Positions 35,121 through 47,440 of a stretch of 64,000 bases of DNA are shown here, piece by piece (the first letter of the stretch is position 1; every line of letters begins with the position of its first letter). The notes beneath the pieces were generated by a model, which ran no database searches, was not told where the DNA came from, and worked only from the letters and a program-made list of their open reading frames with translations. The position numbers and the translations under genes were made by a program. This stretch comes from Hyposmocoma kahamanoa. Its lineage: Eukaryota; Arthropoda; Insecta; Lepidoptera; Cosmopterigidae. The stretch covers positions 936,196 to 1,000,195 of the forward strand of contig NW_020655550.1 of assembly GCF_003589595.1 (NCBI RefSeq). Reading direction: 5' to 3'.

Positions 35121-35440
35121 GAGTGACGTGACGGGAAGAACAAGCCTGGTGGTGACACGGCTATCCATAACAGTTGCAGTACCAGTCAGAGCTATAAAGC
35201 GCTACAAAGCTTTTAATCGCAAAGATCTTAGGGGCACTGCCTCTATGCCCGTCACCCTGAGACAAAGTTGACAAGTCCCATATGCATGTAGTTTCACCAG
35301 CACCCTTACTGTTCCAAACCGGAACGCAGTGATGCTCACATTACTGCTTGGTGGTCGAAATGGGTAAGGTGGCATTACTTCCCTAGACGAACTCTTTCAT
35401 AAGGAGCTCTACTGTTACTAAAAGGTCTTGGCCCTCCAGT
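35121..35440 (-). repeat. SINE family C copy
   Basis: The + strand shows GTGACGGGAAGAACAAGCC-like 3' end, CATAACAGTTGCAGTACCAG, CCCGTCACCCTGAGACAAAG and TAAGGAGCTCTACTGTTACT. Confidence 0.75.
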
Positions 35441-36606
35441 GTGACAATAACGGTTGAAAAATGAAAAAATGATTGCTATGAATTGTCCATTCTAATCATC
35501 TCTGTCGAGTTATTCCAATCAGTTTATTTTTTTCTATTCCCATCAGATTCTTTATGCAGATAATCATGAATAAATATTAATGTTTTATTCCCACCTGTTA
35601 TCCTGGTACTTACAAGCTTATTTTTGGTAGGTATTGTGGTGCAGTCAACAAGAAAATGTATTGGAAGGTAGTATTGTGTTTTATTTAGTTTATTACGAAT
35701 GAACAACATTAACTATACTTTAACAGTCAAGGTCTTTAACGCCTTGTTATTTTCTTAAAACTACCGAAATACAATTTAAGCACAAAATTACACCTTATTA
35801 CACATTGTTCATCAATTCAAAAGCTCACAGAAAAACTTATATTTTAAATAATAATTAGGACTATTTTTTTGCTTATGTAATTTGCAATGTGTGAATATTA
35901 ATGACGTGTCACAAAAAAATTATTATCTGTGGTAATTATAACTTTTGATCAAATTGCTCAATTTTGTTTAATTTGATTATTTAATTTTAAAACTTCTTTT
36001 TCTCTTGACTGTCCTTACCTTACAAAAACAATGAAGTGATCCGATGGGAGTTGCAAAATATAAAGTGGATTAGGTCGGATTTAACATTGGCGGTGGATCA
36101 AATGGGAATAACTCATCCGAAATTCCTGCCGTCTCTTCCTTTCGCTCAGTATAATATTGTAGAGTATGTAGGAACATATTTAGCAATCCGCATGTCAAAT
36201 TTTACAAGTGGTAACAGCAAGTACAATATTTTATTGCCGCCACGACCTCCCTCTATTCGGTAGTCCACACATTTTATGTAACCGACTAACGACTTTACAA
36301 CATTCTTAATTAAATTAATTGTCAGTAAGTCCAATGGTTGCCTATTCTAACAACAATTAACTCCTTGAGTAAGGTCGGAAATAATTATTTCATATCGATT
36401 GATACAATCGATTACGAAACGCGATTACGATTCGATACAAAGACCGATTCGAATCTATGAAAAGATTTGAAGTGGGAACGTGGTACCTACTCACACGGTT
36501 TGCGGGTTAGTTGAGTTTTGAGCTTTTTCCTCAGCAGAGCACGTTTACAAGTAAGCAAATCCAGAACATATGTTTAATTTTGCATTGTTCAATGTTGATC
36601 ACAATA
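35441..36606. other. Intronic stretch, no gene seen
   Basis: GATTACGAAACGCGATTACG and nearby degenerate copies at 36390-36455 form a short imperfect repeat. No gene recognised. Confidence 0.4.
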
Positions 36607-36875
36607 AAGGCTTGGTAGCGTAATGGATTGACCTACCGCCTTTCAAAGCAGAGGCCGTGGGTTCGAATCTGGTTCCTCGGAATTTATGTTCGAAATATAA
36701 TTTAAGTTGAAATTATCACGAGCTATCCGATGAAGGAAAACCTGCACGTCAAAGCAGGCACATAACCCTCTGAAAACGTGTGAAGTCCCTAACCCGCACT
36801 GGGCCTGCCGCAATGGCCTACACCCTCGCCTGTCAGAAAACCCGTGCCAGTAGTGGGACTTATAAATAGGTTGAT
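36607..36875 (+). repeat. tRNA-derived SINE, family D
   Basis: TAGGCTTGGTAGCGTAATGG-like A-box region (AAGGCTTGGTAGCGTAATGG) followed by the B box GGGTTCGAATCTGG, then a body with CTAACCCGCACTGGGCCTGC, CTACACCCTCGCCTGTCAGA and CCCGTGCCAGTAGTGGGACT, a phrase shared by many lepidopteran SINEs. It ends near GGTTGATAATAAGA. The minus-strand ORF 36643-36888 is a shadow of it. Confidence 0.7.
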
Positions 36876-37603
36876 AATAAGATCCCAAAGGTGACGAAGA
36901 AAAACATTAAATGTAACACAATCTTAATAGAAAAGAATGTCATGATAGCGCCAAAAAGAGGACAATTAAATTTTAAATTTAAATGAGAAGTTGTACTAGA
37001 TAAAAATATAAAGAATTAAAAAAACATCAATTAACATATCTTAATGGGTTTTTTACCGCGTACCTTTTTAAAAACTAGTGATAATGACCGCAAAATGCTC
37101 TTAAATTATAATAAAAAATATTTGTAGCAGTGACCGCTGCTGTTCGGTACACCCAAAACGCCTATTCAATCACTATTAAAGGGAATTAAGATTAGAAATA
37201 AATAATTAGACAGTCTCATTTTTCAAAGTAAGAAACCTAAATAAACTTATATAAAAATTACGACCCGACTAGGTGAAGGCCAATCCTCCGTCCTAAGGCC
37301 ACTGTCACTATCAATACATAGTGTATCTGCGTAACGTGTTGCCATGACAAGTCAATTTGGATAGCGTCTATGAAATAATTTATTGTTTACAGCATTGACA
37401 TCATCAGTGCGTACTATTCATTCTCGCTTTAAAGAATTAGATAGCAAGAAACCCGCGAGATTAGGTGTTAAGATTCGCTCGTTGATCTCGTGTATCAAAA
37501 CATAACTGAATAATTTTATATATTGAACAGAATATGATGAAAAATTACGAAAATGCTCAGTAGAGGCTATTGTAGAAGCAAAATATATACATATCGTGTT
37601 CAT

Positions 37604-37730
37604 AAGTTTTCGAAATTGTGACACATATGAAATAAAACTATTTTTGTGGATCTAAATAACGCATATTTGTTTTTTCCAATAAACCAACGTTTCGGGCCCT
37701 TTACAGGTTCCATGGTCACGGTTGACCATA
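37604..37730 (+). repeat. Dispersed repeat, family F (GTTTCGGGCCC type)
   Basis: AAATAAAACTATTTTTGTGG, CAATAAACCAACGTTTCGGG, CCCTTTACAGGTTCCATGG and TCACGGTTGACC. This phrase is found at 46712 and, in part, at 30418 and 39048. Confidence 0.6.
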
Positions 37731-37794
37731 ATGTAGAATTATGTATATAACAAAAAAGAAAATTCATTTACAAACTACTACGATTTACAAGCAT

Positions 37795-38455
37795 TATTTG
37801 ATTTTAAAATCGGGACTTAATTGTGTATAAACATATTTCACCTCGACGTTTCGGACGTGTTGCAAGTTCTATGGTCACGAAGGGAGTGAAGAGGCGGGTG
37901 GCAACATATTCTAGCCGTGCGAGTTTTTCTAACTACCATTTGATCTCCAGTACTTATTTGTGCCCACAGACCACATAAATACTTGTGCCCTAAGGTTGTC
38001 ACTACACTAACACACAACACTCACGATTTCCGACAACTTGTCGAGCGGTAGTTGATGTCGCTTACATTTGCTGATGACTGTATATTACGACGATGAAAGC
38101 TTAAAACTACCCTCAAAACAGAATTGTACGTGGAGCTGTTGAAATTAAAAAAACACAACATTCGGCGACTTGTCGGACGACACTTGATGTTGTTTACATT
38201 AAATTTGCTAATGACTGGATATCACGACTATGAAAACGTAAAACCGTCCTTAAAACAGAAGAATTGTACGTGAACTTGTTGAAATTAAATAAAAGCAGTA
38301 ATTTCAACCGGGAAGACTGTTTTACTTTCATTTCAGATGATGTTGACACCCGCGACTTCCGTCCCTTCGAGACTAAGGACTTTGCAACACGTCCGAAACG
38401 TCGAAGTAAAATATGTTTATAATAAGTGATTAAGCCCCAATTTTAAAATCAAATA
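37795..38455. mobile_element. Long-TIR MITE with internal duplication
   Basis: The left end (37795-37907, starting TATTTGATTTTAAAATCGGG) and the right end (38341-38455, reading TATTTGATTTTAAAATTGGG on the other strand) are inverted repeats of about 112 bp. The best block is CGACGTTTCGGACGTGTTGC. Between them are two direct copies of a unit of about 130 bp (38028-38155 and 38162-38300), each ending in GTTGAAATTAAA. No ORF is present, so it is non-autonomous. The sequence outside is AT-rich and I cannot fix a target duplication. Confidence 0.7.
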
Positions 38456-39047
38456 AAAAAAAATATTTCGCGATCCGTATTTATCTTAACATTATAAAAT
38501 ACATTTAACACACACTTAATTATTTTTAACTACGAAACAGCACTATAAGCGTATTAATCTTAAATTATAAACGGCGCTTTTTGAAAGCCAATTTGATTGT
38601 AAATAAAATAAAATATTACGATACATTACCGACATATAAGAACAAACATCAATCGTAATCATTCATAGACATAGCCTCAACACTCAACATGACCTCAGGT
38701 AAAGTACTCGCTTCTCACTTTCAATTGTTTTAATAAAAAATACATTTTATTTGTTACGAAACGAAAGGTCACTCGGACCGGTAGTGTGGAAGATTTCATC
38801 AATAAAAGACAAGGTACGAACTTAGTTGAAAAACCTTGGTGGTGCGAAAATGCGTGAATTATGTGATCCTAAATAAACACGGTTTGCAGTAGTGCTTCAC
38901 ATTTATTTCTTAATAAGGTAGGTACTAAATTTAATGAATACCAGAACAAACATTTACAAAAATGTTTTACAAAGAATGTTGCTGTCCTTAAAAAATACTA
39001 CCTAATTCATGTTTAGAAGATTATTTAAGCAATTTTTAATATCGAGT

Positions 39048-39118
39048 TGTTAAGTTTTCGCTATTGCTGTACGTTGTAAATAAAACTATTTTTCGGTTTT
39101 ATAATCGCGTTTAATTAT
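39048..39118 (+). repeat. Dispersed repeat, family F, 5' part only
   Basis: GAGTTGTTAAGTTTTCGCTA, then AAATAAAACTATTTTTCGG and TAATCGCGTTTAATTATA match the start of the 46712 copy. The GTTTCGGGCCC part is missing. Confidence 0.45.
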
Positions 39119-39468
39119 ATACGTTTTTAGATTCGAAAAAAGTTCGTTGTCAATTTTTTATAATTCAACAGTATTTCAATTTCAGATTCAATGACCATTG
39201 TGATCAATTGACACGGAGAAAAAGTAATATCAATACAGAATGAACCTCTGTACTCTTACGTGATTGATGATTTTTATTATATTAGTCAACACTTAATTTA
39301 CGAAGTTTCTATAATACGATTGAATTAAATTAACAAGAATTTTACTATAATCACAGACTGTACATTTTCAGCTTTGATGTGCATCACATAATTAAATAAA
39401 GTTATGTTGTACACACTAGAGTATTGCTACTGTACTATGCATAGTTGTACATATATTAAAGTATTTTA

Positions 39469-39770
39469 GTGGCAGTAGAGCTCCTTGTGAAAGAGCTCCT
39501 CCAGGGAAATACTGCCACCTTACCTTACCTATTTCAGCCGCCAAGCAGTAATGTGAGCATTACTGCGTTCCGGTTTCGAAGGTGCTAGTGAAATTAAAGG
39601 TACATGAGACTTGTCGACTTATGTCTCAGGGTGACGGGCACAGAGGCAGTGCCCATAGGATCTTTGCGATTAAAAGCTCTGAGTGGCACTGAAACTGTTA
39701 TGGATAGGCGTGTCGCTTACCACCAGGCGCACACTCCTAGTTCGTCCCATTGCTTGATATTATTAAAAAA
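39469..39770 (+). repeat. SINE family C copy (inverted pair, left)
   Basis: GTGGCAGTAGAGCTCCTTGT through TCAGGGTGACGGGCACAGAG to TTCGTCCCATTGCTTGATAT and an A run. Well preserved. It faces an inverted copy 270 bp away. Confidence 0.8.
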
Positions 39771-40034
39771 GATTGACATTTAAATTTTGAAGGCTGCGGC
39801 CGTCTACGAATATCTATCTATTTAGTAATTATTTTGACATGTGTCACTTTTTATTAAACCTTTTTTCTATTTTATTGTTTTGTTTTTTAATATGTTTATT
39901 TAATTAATTTTAATTAATTTAATTAATATAATATAATGTTACATTAATAAATGTGAACATTGTACGCTTTGCAACTAATGTCAGTATGCCAGTTGCTGGT
40001 GCAACACGCTGAACCAAAACAGTAATCTTAATAT

Positions 40035-40346
40035 GTTTTTTTTTATAATGCCAAGTCGTGCGCCTGGTGGTAAGCGACACGCCTATCCATAACAGTTTCA
40101 GTGCCACTCAGAGCTTTAAATCGCTAAGATCTTAGGGGGGCACTGCCACAGCGCTCGTCACTCTGAGATATATAAGTTGATAAATCTCATGTGCCTGTAA
40201 TTTCACCAGCACCCTTACCCTTCTGAAGTAGAACTACTTTTACTTTTACTAAACTTACTACTACTCTTACTGGTTGGCGGCAGAAATAGGTAAGGTGGCA
40301 GTGCTTCCCTGGAGAAACTCTTTCACAAGGAGCTCTCCTGCTACTG
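40035..40346 (-). repeat. SINE family C copy (inverted pair, right)
   Basis: The + strand begins with a T run and ATAATGCCAAGTCGTGCGCC, then CATAACAGTTTCAGTGCCAC, and ends ACAAGGAGCTCTCCTGCTAC. Well preserved. Confidence 0.8.
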
Positions 40347-42104
40347 GATATAAACCATCTCTCGCACTATCTCTATAAAATTATTTTAATTTAACTTATT
40401 ATCCGTATCAAAATTACATTGGTAATTTGACAAGTATTTAAGACTGAATAGTATCATCAATAAAAGCTTATTTACTTTTGACACCATTTTGTAAGTAAAG
40501 ATTGTTTGCAGACGGTACTCTATTGGCTGCATTCGCATCTGCGCTCGCACATCGCATATCGCCTTCAGATCCAAGTTAAGATAAGACAGATTGGACACAG
40601 AGTTTTGTATTGACATAATTGCAAGTGTAAAATCAAAATTGATGACTCAATCTACACATTACTTGCTATAATATTTACTGATAGATCTTCTAATCAAAAC
40701 AAATATCATATTTTATTCACAAGTAGGTATATTCGCAATTTTTATTTGTCTAGTGATGACAGCTAATTTGGACGTGTATCCGAATGATTTATTTCAAGTT
40801 TATCTCCTTGGCACATATATCCCATATGCACCAAACACGTGTAATATATATTTAAAATACAATATAATAAAATAGAGACATATTTTATTATAATAAAATA
40901 TTTTATTATTAGCTACACAATATGCTTTTCGTACTTTCCTGTTTCTAAGTTCTTAATTAATGCAACTTATTTACTTACTTACTTACTTACTTACTTTCAT
41001 AAAGTTTTGTATTTTCTCTGACATTAAGTTATTAAAATATTCACAAATGGTGTGTATTCTCACAGTTTTCCCAAAACAGTTCACGCACATAATAACACGT
41101 TCCAAAATTATCTAGAGGCATCAAGTTTCACTTTTTAACACCTCCTCTTATGGCATTGCAAAACGCAATAACTTTTATATAAATTTAATGCGTTCTGGAG
41201 TCAGATCCCATATATCAGACACTATCACCGCCCAGCGGTTACTCTATCTAATTTCCAATCTAACTACAACTTAATTAATAGCCACTTGTTGAAATCGATT
41301 TCGAACTTGATTTATAAATCGAATGACCTGTATTTATCGATTCAAATATATTGCATCGATTAAAAGAACACGCACCAAAATATTTCCGGCTTCTCTGATG
41401 ATTTGTTTTGACAAAAGCAATCATTACTGGATTTTGTTTAGAAAATGTGCTTCTTCACTCGTGTTCGATAGCGAAATGTCAAGGAAAATCGCCAATTTAT
41501 TTGAATTAATTTATGTTCAACATCTCGTAAACATTTTAACTTCATAAATACCTTAATTATTTACATTGGAAATTTTACTTTATCACATATTTTATTACTT
41601 GTATGTTTGCCAATATATATTAATTGTCCCAAATTCAATGTACAGCATCCATTATCGATTAGCAAATGAGATCAATTAATAAGTTATAGGATATGAAGGT
41701 TCCAGTTTTTATTAACTGTGTCATGCGGTTCAAACATTATTAAACTTAATAATTTTCGATGAATTTTTTGCTTCTGTAGCACCATTTTAGGAAATTAACT
41801 TTTAAAAATTGATGGACTGAGTGTTGGATAGCGAATGCCATCGACACTTATACATACCAAAGTGGGTACGCTTAGAAATAATTATCTGGTTTGTCAGTTC
41901 TTTAGTTTGATGGTGAGGCACACTTGAATAGTGAATCAAGCAATCGTCGTAAGATTAAATTTAGGTGAGAATCATTTATTCTCATTTTAGAGAACTAGTC
42001 GAAGATTCTTTAAGCCCCAAGAACACCATATCAAAGCTATGCATGTCTCAAGTATTTTCTATGTCATAACGATGACCACTGAATGTGATTAAGATTGTCA
42101 CCCC
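40347..42104. other. Repeat-poor intronic stretch
   Basis: Apart from the TTAC microsatellite I recognise no transposon or gene. It is a candidate for conserved non-coding sequence by elimination. Confidence 0.35.
40971..40995. repeat. TTAC tetranucleotide microsatellite
   Basis: Six TTAC units in a row within intron sequence. Confidence 0.9.
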
Positions 42105-42333
42105 ATAACAAAATACACAATAGTGAATATAATAACACGCACATACTCATAGTCCTTAACGTATCCCTGTATCGCGCGGGTGCCATGGACATACACACAG
42201 ACAACCACAAATTACGCCCAAACTCACGAGAGAAATAAATGTAGGCCATACAAATATTTCTCCCGGCTCGATGATCGAACCCGGGACCTCTGCGTGGAAG
42301 TGCAGCATGGCAACCGTTGAGCCACGGCAGCAG
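42105..42333 (-). repeat. SINE family B, full-length core
   Basis: The minus strand starts CTGCTGCCGTGGCTCAACGG and shows a B-box-like GGTTCGATCAT, then the same body as the 50710 copy, ending near TATTATATTC. Confidence 0.75.
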
Positions 42334-44529
42334 TTCAGAAAATCGAAACGTTTTGGGGTATATACGAAATTATATGTATGTAGTGGGTGTATTGAATCCG
42401 TTAGAACATGAATAATAGAAAGGGGTAGAGTATTCTAAGTTCCTATGTTTACAGCCCTAAGTTCTTTAGAGACTCTAATGACGTAAAGTTGATGATTTGT
42501 GGTTTTCTCGTTATCATCCAACTGAATCACGTGTGAACGTGACGACTAAGGATTTATGAAAGAGGATGTAGTTCTAAGGGATTTAATTTTTAAATGGTAT
42601 GTTAATGTACACACTGTCCTCTATTTATACAGACTAATTAAAAATACTTTAGTAATTTCTCATGTAGAGTGTGTCTGTGTGTATGACGTGTTTTTGGAGT
42701 AGGCAAATTTATGCATATTCAATGGCCCAAAGGTTAAATGGTATGTTTTAATCTTTCGCTTTCCGGGTGTTACTCGATCCGCTAAGAACCGGATTACCCG
42801 TATATTACGTCATAAAATCATGTTTCCTATTTTATGATGCAATTATATACATACGATTTTTTTTAATCTGCTAAAAAATGTTAGACCTAATTAAATGCGT
42901 TCATTCTATAGATATAAAATACATACATGAACAATGCAAAAAACTATACGTACAATAAAAAAGTAAAATAAATCCTTTCAACAAATTACACACCAAGTTC
43001 CAAAGTATAGAAATAGAAACTATCGCAGACTTTCTTTTTATATATTCACAGATTCGTTAAATTCAACAAAATCAATTGCAGTATCCATGAAACTGGGCAG
43101 AAACTCCCTACTTATGCAAATGCTATTGGCAATTACTATAAAAGAAATTGTTCTAGGTTCCCTCACGAGCGTAGGCACTCTAAATCTCAGAAGTCGTGCG
43201 ATGCCTTTTCGGGTTTAGAAGTCTTAAATAAGTCTATTGTCTGTCAGTCGGTTGGTCTATAATTGCGAAACAAGGGAAGCATGTGTGAACGTTTCGACTT
43301 TTCGTTTTGATTTAACGATTTTACTTTTTTTGGTACGTATAAACGTTATGCTTTTAACTGTTCATTTTTTTACGTTCTCGTCCTGCTACAATATATGCAG
43401 TATCTATTTTTTTTATTTTATAATACTTTATTATTAAGTGCCTGTACAGAATAAAATAAATGTCTCTCTTACATTTGTATGACAATTCTTAATCCATTAT
43501 AGCACGTCCCATACAGTTCCAGAGCGGTCCTTGTCCAAGCGTCCAATGTCGCTCGACATGAACAGTTTTCGCGGGCGGCAGAAATAACTGGCCACCAGAT
43601 TGACGAGATACATACCATTAAGGGCTAACGAACATCTCAATTTAGCTAACCACCTGCATTGAGGCTCGGTGGCTTTAAAATAAACTCACTTTAACATTTC
43701 AATGGAATTTGGCGTTAGAATAGCTAGCTTTTATTAGCACGGCTTAGAAGGGCGGCGACGAGGCTTTATTTATAATCGAGCTTCGACTTTTGAAAAGCTG
43801 CGGGAATACCAATCCATGACATTAATATAAACACTAGAGTAATACTCAGACGATATTTAAGTTCGAAAATATAGTAGTGGATTCTCGTAAATAATTTTAT
43901 GAAAAATCCCCCATATTGCGTATTATATGTTGGATATATAGAGGCTCGTGAAAGAAGATATAACAGCAGTGTTATTCAGATTGTATAATTTTCAGGAGCG
44001 GTAAGTAGAGAAAACATTGTCAGTACATTATTTAAATTTCAAATACAGAACCTACTATAAACAGTTAGATACAAATTATAATATTGAATACCAAAAAGTT
44101 TAATATTCAACATCATACACACCTTTTAAATTCTCACGACACTATTACTCAAGCTAATCATATTCTGGTAATTAAACATATTCCGTATCCACGTGGTAAT
44201 TGGAAATATTGCCTTTGAGGTTATTGCATTTTTTTTCAGAGTTCTTTTATAGTCATACATTGTATTTTTATTTTCTTTTTCAATATTCGAGCTAGAATTC
44301 TATCGGTGTAGTAAACGCTATTTGGTTCTCAGAAAGCTCTTACTTTCTTATACTAACTAACCCGCCTTAATTAATTTAATTTAATGTTAATACGAGTAAA
44401 TATTTAGCTGGATTTGGATGTCGTATTTTCTAGGAATTTTTGTTTGAAAAATTGCGCTAATCAGTTTCCCAAGGTCTGATGATGGGAAAATTTCTTGAGA
44501 GATCAAATCGTCAATCCTCATTGCTCTGG
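42334..44529. other. Repeat-poor intronic stretch
   Basis: No recognised mobile element or gene. A GC-richer patch at 43500-43700 stands out slightly. Confidence 0.35.
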
Positions 44530-45390
44530 TAAGAGATAAATGGGCGCCACATTAGAATTGATTAACCGGAGAGCGCGTGCGTTGAAACGCTCGCCTGTGC
44601 CTCCGCATCGCTAATTAATAAACGTAGTGATTATTGCTCGTTGCTGTAATTTGTATGCGCCTGTAGGTCATGCTCTTATTACAATTGAAGGTTTAAAAAA
44701 TAGTTTAATTGTGAAAGGAAACCGACGATACTTTAAAATGTATACGACCCAATGCAAATCAAAACTAATATATAGATTTCTCACGAAAGTCGTTAAAAAA
44801 TAAAAACAAAGATCTGCAACAAACACATAGAAAAATTCGTAAGGTCTGCTGGTTCGTTCCGTAGCTCAGTTGGGAGAGCATCTGTCACGGTATGCTTGAA
44901 GACGCTGGTTCAAATCCCACTGGATCGTAGGATTTTTTCTTAGTGTTCTGTCTTTGTATTAATAATTACAACAAACTAGTGCAATAATTTCAAAATAATT
45001 ATTTTTATAAAAATATCGTGTAGTTCAATAAAAACTTAATAATTACAAAAGTACAAATTGTTAAATCAATCTCGGTTGTTGTCAAGTGAAAACGGTTTCT
45101 TCTATTAAATAAAATTAAAACATCTCAATTTATATACTTACTTAATTAACTTTATAAACCGATTACAAGAACATGTTCCAACAAGTACCTCCTTCCCAGG
45201 TTGTCGAATTACCTTTATAATGGTTTCCGTGTTAATATTAAATTTAATGTAACGGTCTAATTTGTAAAACTATACTACGGCGTAGAGACAAATATTCGCC
45301 ACATTAGAATCAGTTAGGTGCTCGCGTGAGCTATTTATTCTGACTGGGACTAATGCCTCCGGCGGGTCCGCTATTATATTTGTATTAGTG
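44530..45390. promoter_or_regulatory. Candidate enhancer region flanking a SINE
   Basis: The 14-mer CGCCACATTAGAAT occurs twice in the same orientation (44545 and 45297), each followed by a GC-rich stretch with GCGCGTG or GCTCGCGTG. The surroundings are GC-richer than the rest of the intron, apart from the SINE at 44775-45005. This is inference from composition and motif repetition only. Confidence 0.3.
44775..45005 (+). repeat. SINE family A, best-preserved tRNA core
   Basis: The A box TAGCTCAGTTGGGAGAGC and the B box GGTTCAAATCC are both near consensus, with the leader and tail of family A. The two ends of the core pair poorly as an acceptor stem, so it is a SINE rather than a functional tRNA. 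Confidence 0.7.
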
Positions 45391-46711
45391 AGATGGAAGT
45401 AAGTTTTTCAGGTAGATCTACATTAAGAGCTCAAATGGAAACTGTATTTGTACGTTTGCCTGCGATCTACAGATCGATACAAAATATACTTAAGATTATT
45501 TGATTTGGAAGCTATGTCACAATATCACCTGATGTTGAACGACGATATTAGAGTTCAAATTAAATCAGGAAGAAGTTCAGCTAAAATCGGTCTAACTTTC
45601 ACAAAACGAAGCATTCTATTTATGCTAGAACTTTTATCTTACCTGTCTAAAATTGAGACGTAGAAATTAATTGTACTTCTTGACATTACTTCACAGTAGT
45701 AAGTTATCATCCACGCAGCACTAAAACAGTACCGTGGCAGCGTTGATATCGCGCACATTACCTGGCGGTGTACGTCCATAGCTCTTTCCCTAAGTGAGAG
45801 AGATATTCCTCGATTATCCTTGCAGTTATTTCACTTTGAAAGTGCTACACTCATTTTGTTAGTCGCTTATGAGTATACGACCCCAGGATAGGAGGTTATT
45901 GTTGGCGCGAGTTGCATAGATAATGCTTGCAATTTGTATATAACTCGTTGAAATTAAATGTACAACTTTTATACATTTAAATGTTCAAGACTGCGATTAA
46001 ACATCACCTACCACATAAAATGATAGCAAACTTACGCAATTATTGTGTAAGTGTTTTAGGCTTACCAGACGCCATGCCAAGAACTAATTTCTTTTAATGT
46101 ATTCAAGAACGTTGTTTTCAGGCTCTGGGAGACAATTCTAGTGTGATATATAAATGTTACTGTGGAGATCTACATTTCTCTGCAGTGATAATACATGGCG
46201 AATGTCGATGGCAAAGGTTGTTTATTATTCACAGAATCTCAGGTTATACATGATTCGACCCTCAGAGAGACAAAATTTGACAGATTTTGGTAAGGAAATC
46301 ATTCCACGACATTCAATTGTTAATAAAATTTTTTTCTAATTCTATTGATGATGCATTATTTATTCACAATCGAGCAAATGTTGCAATGTCAGAGATAGAG
46401 AAATAGTCCCGGGTGATGTTATCATGTCATATCTAGTAAAGTTATTTTGTCATGTCAGTCTCTTCTATATCTCGTATTATGAAAACATAAGCTTTTTCAT
46501 ATTATATTTGACTCTTATAGGGGAAAGTGCAATCGCAATCGTAACCTGTAAGCTAAATTCCATAGACAGCACGTTATCAGGCCAGAATGCAATATTAAAG
46601 GTAATAGCTGCAAGAAATACCATCAGTGACTAAACGCAGACTCACTCCGCGACCGATGCCTATCTCTCCACTGCGTTTGTCAAGGAACAACCTCTTTAGA
46701 AAAATAATTAT
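45391..46711. other. Intronic stretch, no gene seen
   Basis: The ORFs at 45448, 46154 and 46424 lack recognisable motifs. No repeat identified. Confidence 0.4.
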
Positions 46712-46852
46712 ATATCGAGTTCTTAGGTTTTCTCGATTGTTACACATAGGAAATAAAACTGTTTTTCCGGATTTAAATCGCGTTTATTTGTTTTTTCAAA
46801 CAAACCGACATTTCGGGCCCTTTACAGGTCCCGTGGTCACGGTTGGCACTAA
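46712..46852 (+). repeat. Dispersed repeat, family F copy
   Basis: CGAGTTCTTAGGTTTTCTCG, AAATAAAACTGTTTTTCCGG, CAAACCGACATTTCGGGCCC and TTTACAGGTCCCGTGGTCAC. Same order as at 37604. Confidence 0.6.
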
Positions 46853-47264
46853 TTATATATTTTATTTTTTTCTCTATTGCTTTCAATTAATTAGATAGTT
46901 TTGTACAAAAGTGTGCTCCAATTTTTCATGTGAAACAAAAATTTATAAAGCAATAATGATGTTAAATATTCAAAATTAATTATATCTCTGATGTAAGTAA
47001 ATTTAAAATATTTAATTAATCTTTAATTTCGTTCAGAATCCTAGGAGTGCCAGTTCATAACGCTCATCTACTTGTAATATATACGGCCTCAATTCCTTTA
47101 TCATTTCAGCTACCAGTCTTTCTTGCCTACAGAAGTTTGTCTGCTGCCACAACTTATCAATATTCTAATCCATCCTCCACCAAACCCCTTTGGAGATAGT
47201 TTAGAAAGTGTAAATCCCTTACACTGTATGGTGGGCCCATTAGAGAACGGGAATTATTCTATAG

Positions 47265-47440
47265 ATATCTTATCGACATAATCGGACGCCCGCTCTCGGT
47301 TATTGTTTATCGTTGTTTCCTAGGCCGCCGGTCGAGAAAGTACCGATCGGTAGAAGCGATTAATTATATCGATGTTTGTCCCCTAAGTGCATGCAATGAC
47401 ATCGATTTTTAATACTATTTCGCCGTGGGCTGTGATTCGT
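47265..47440. promoter_or_regulatory. Candidate enhancer with forkhead-like sites
   Basis: It contains TATTGTTTATCGTTGTTTCC (two overlapping forkhead-type cores), ATTAATTA-like homeodomain words and ATCGAT twice, in a repeat-free stretch of the giant dysf intron. The role is inferred only. Confidence 0.25.

Noticed and set aside
44858..44932. tRNA gene
   Set aside because: A and B boxes are good, but only about five of seven acceptor positions pair and the flanks are family A SINE sequence.
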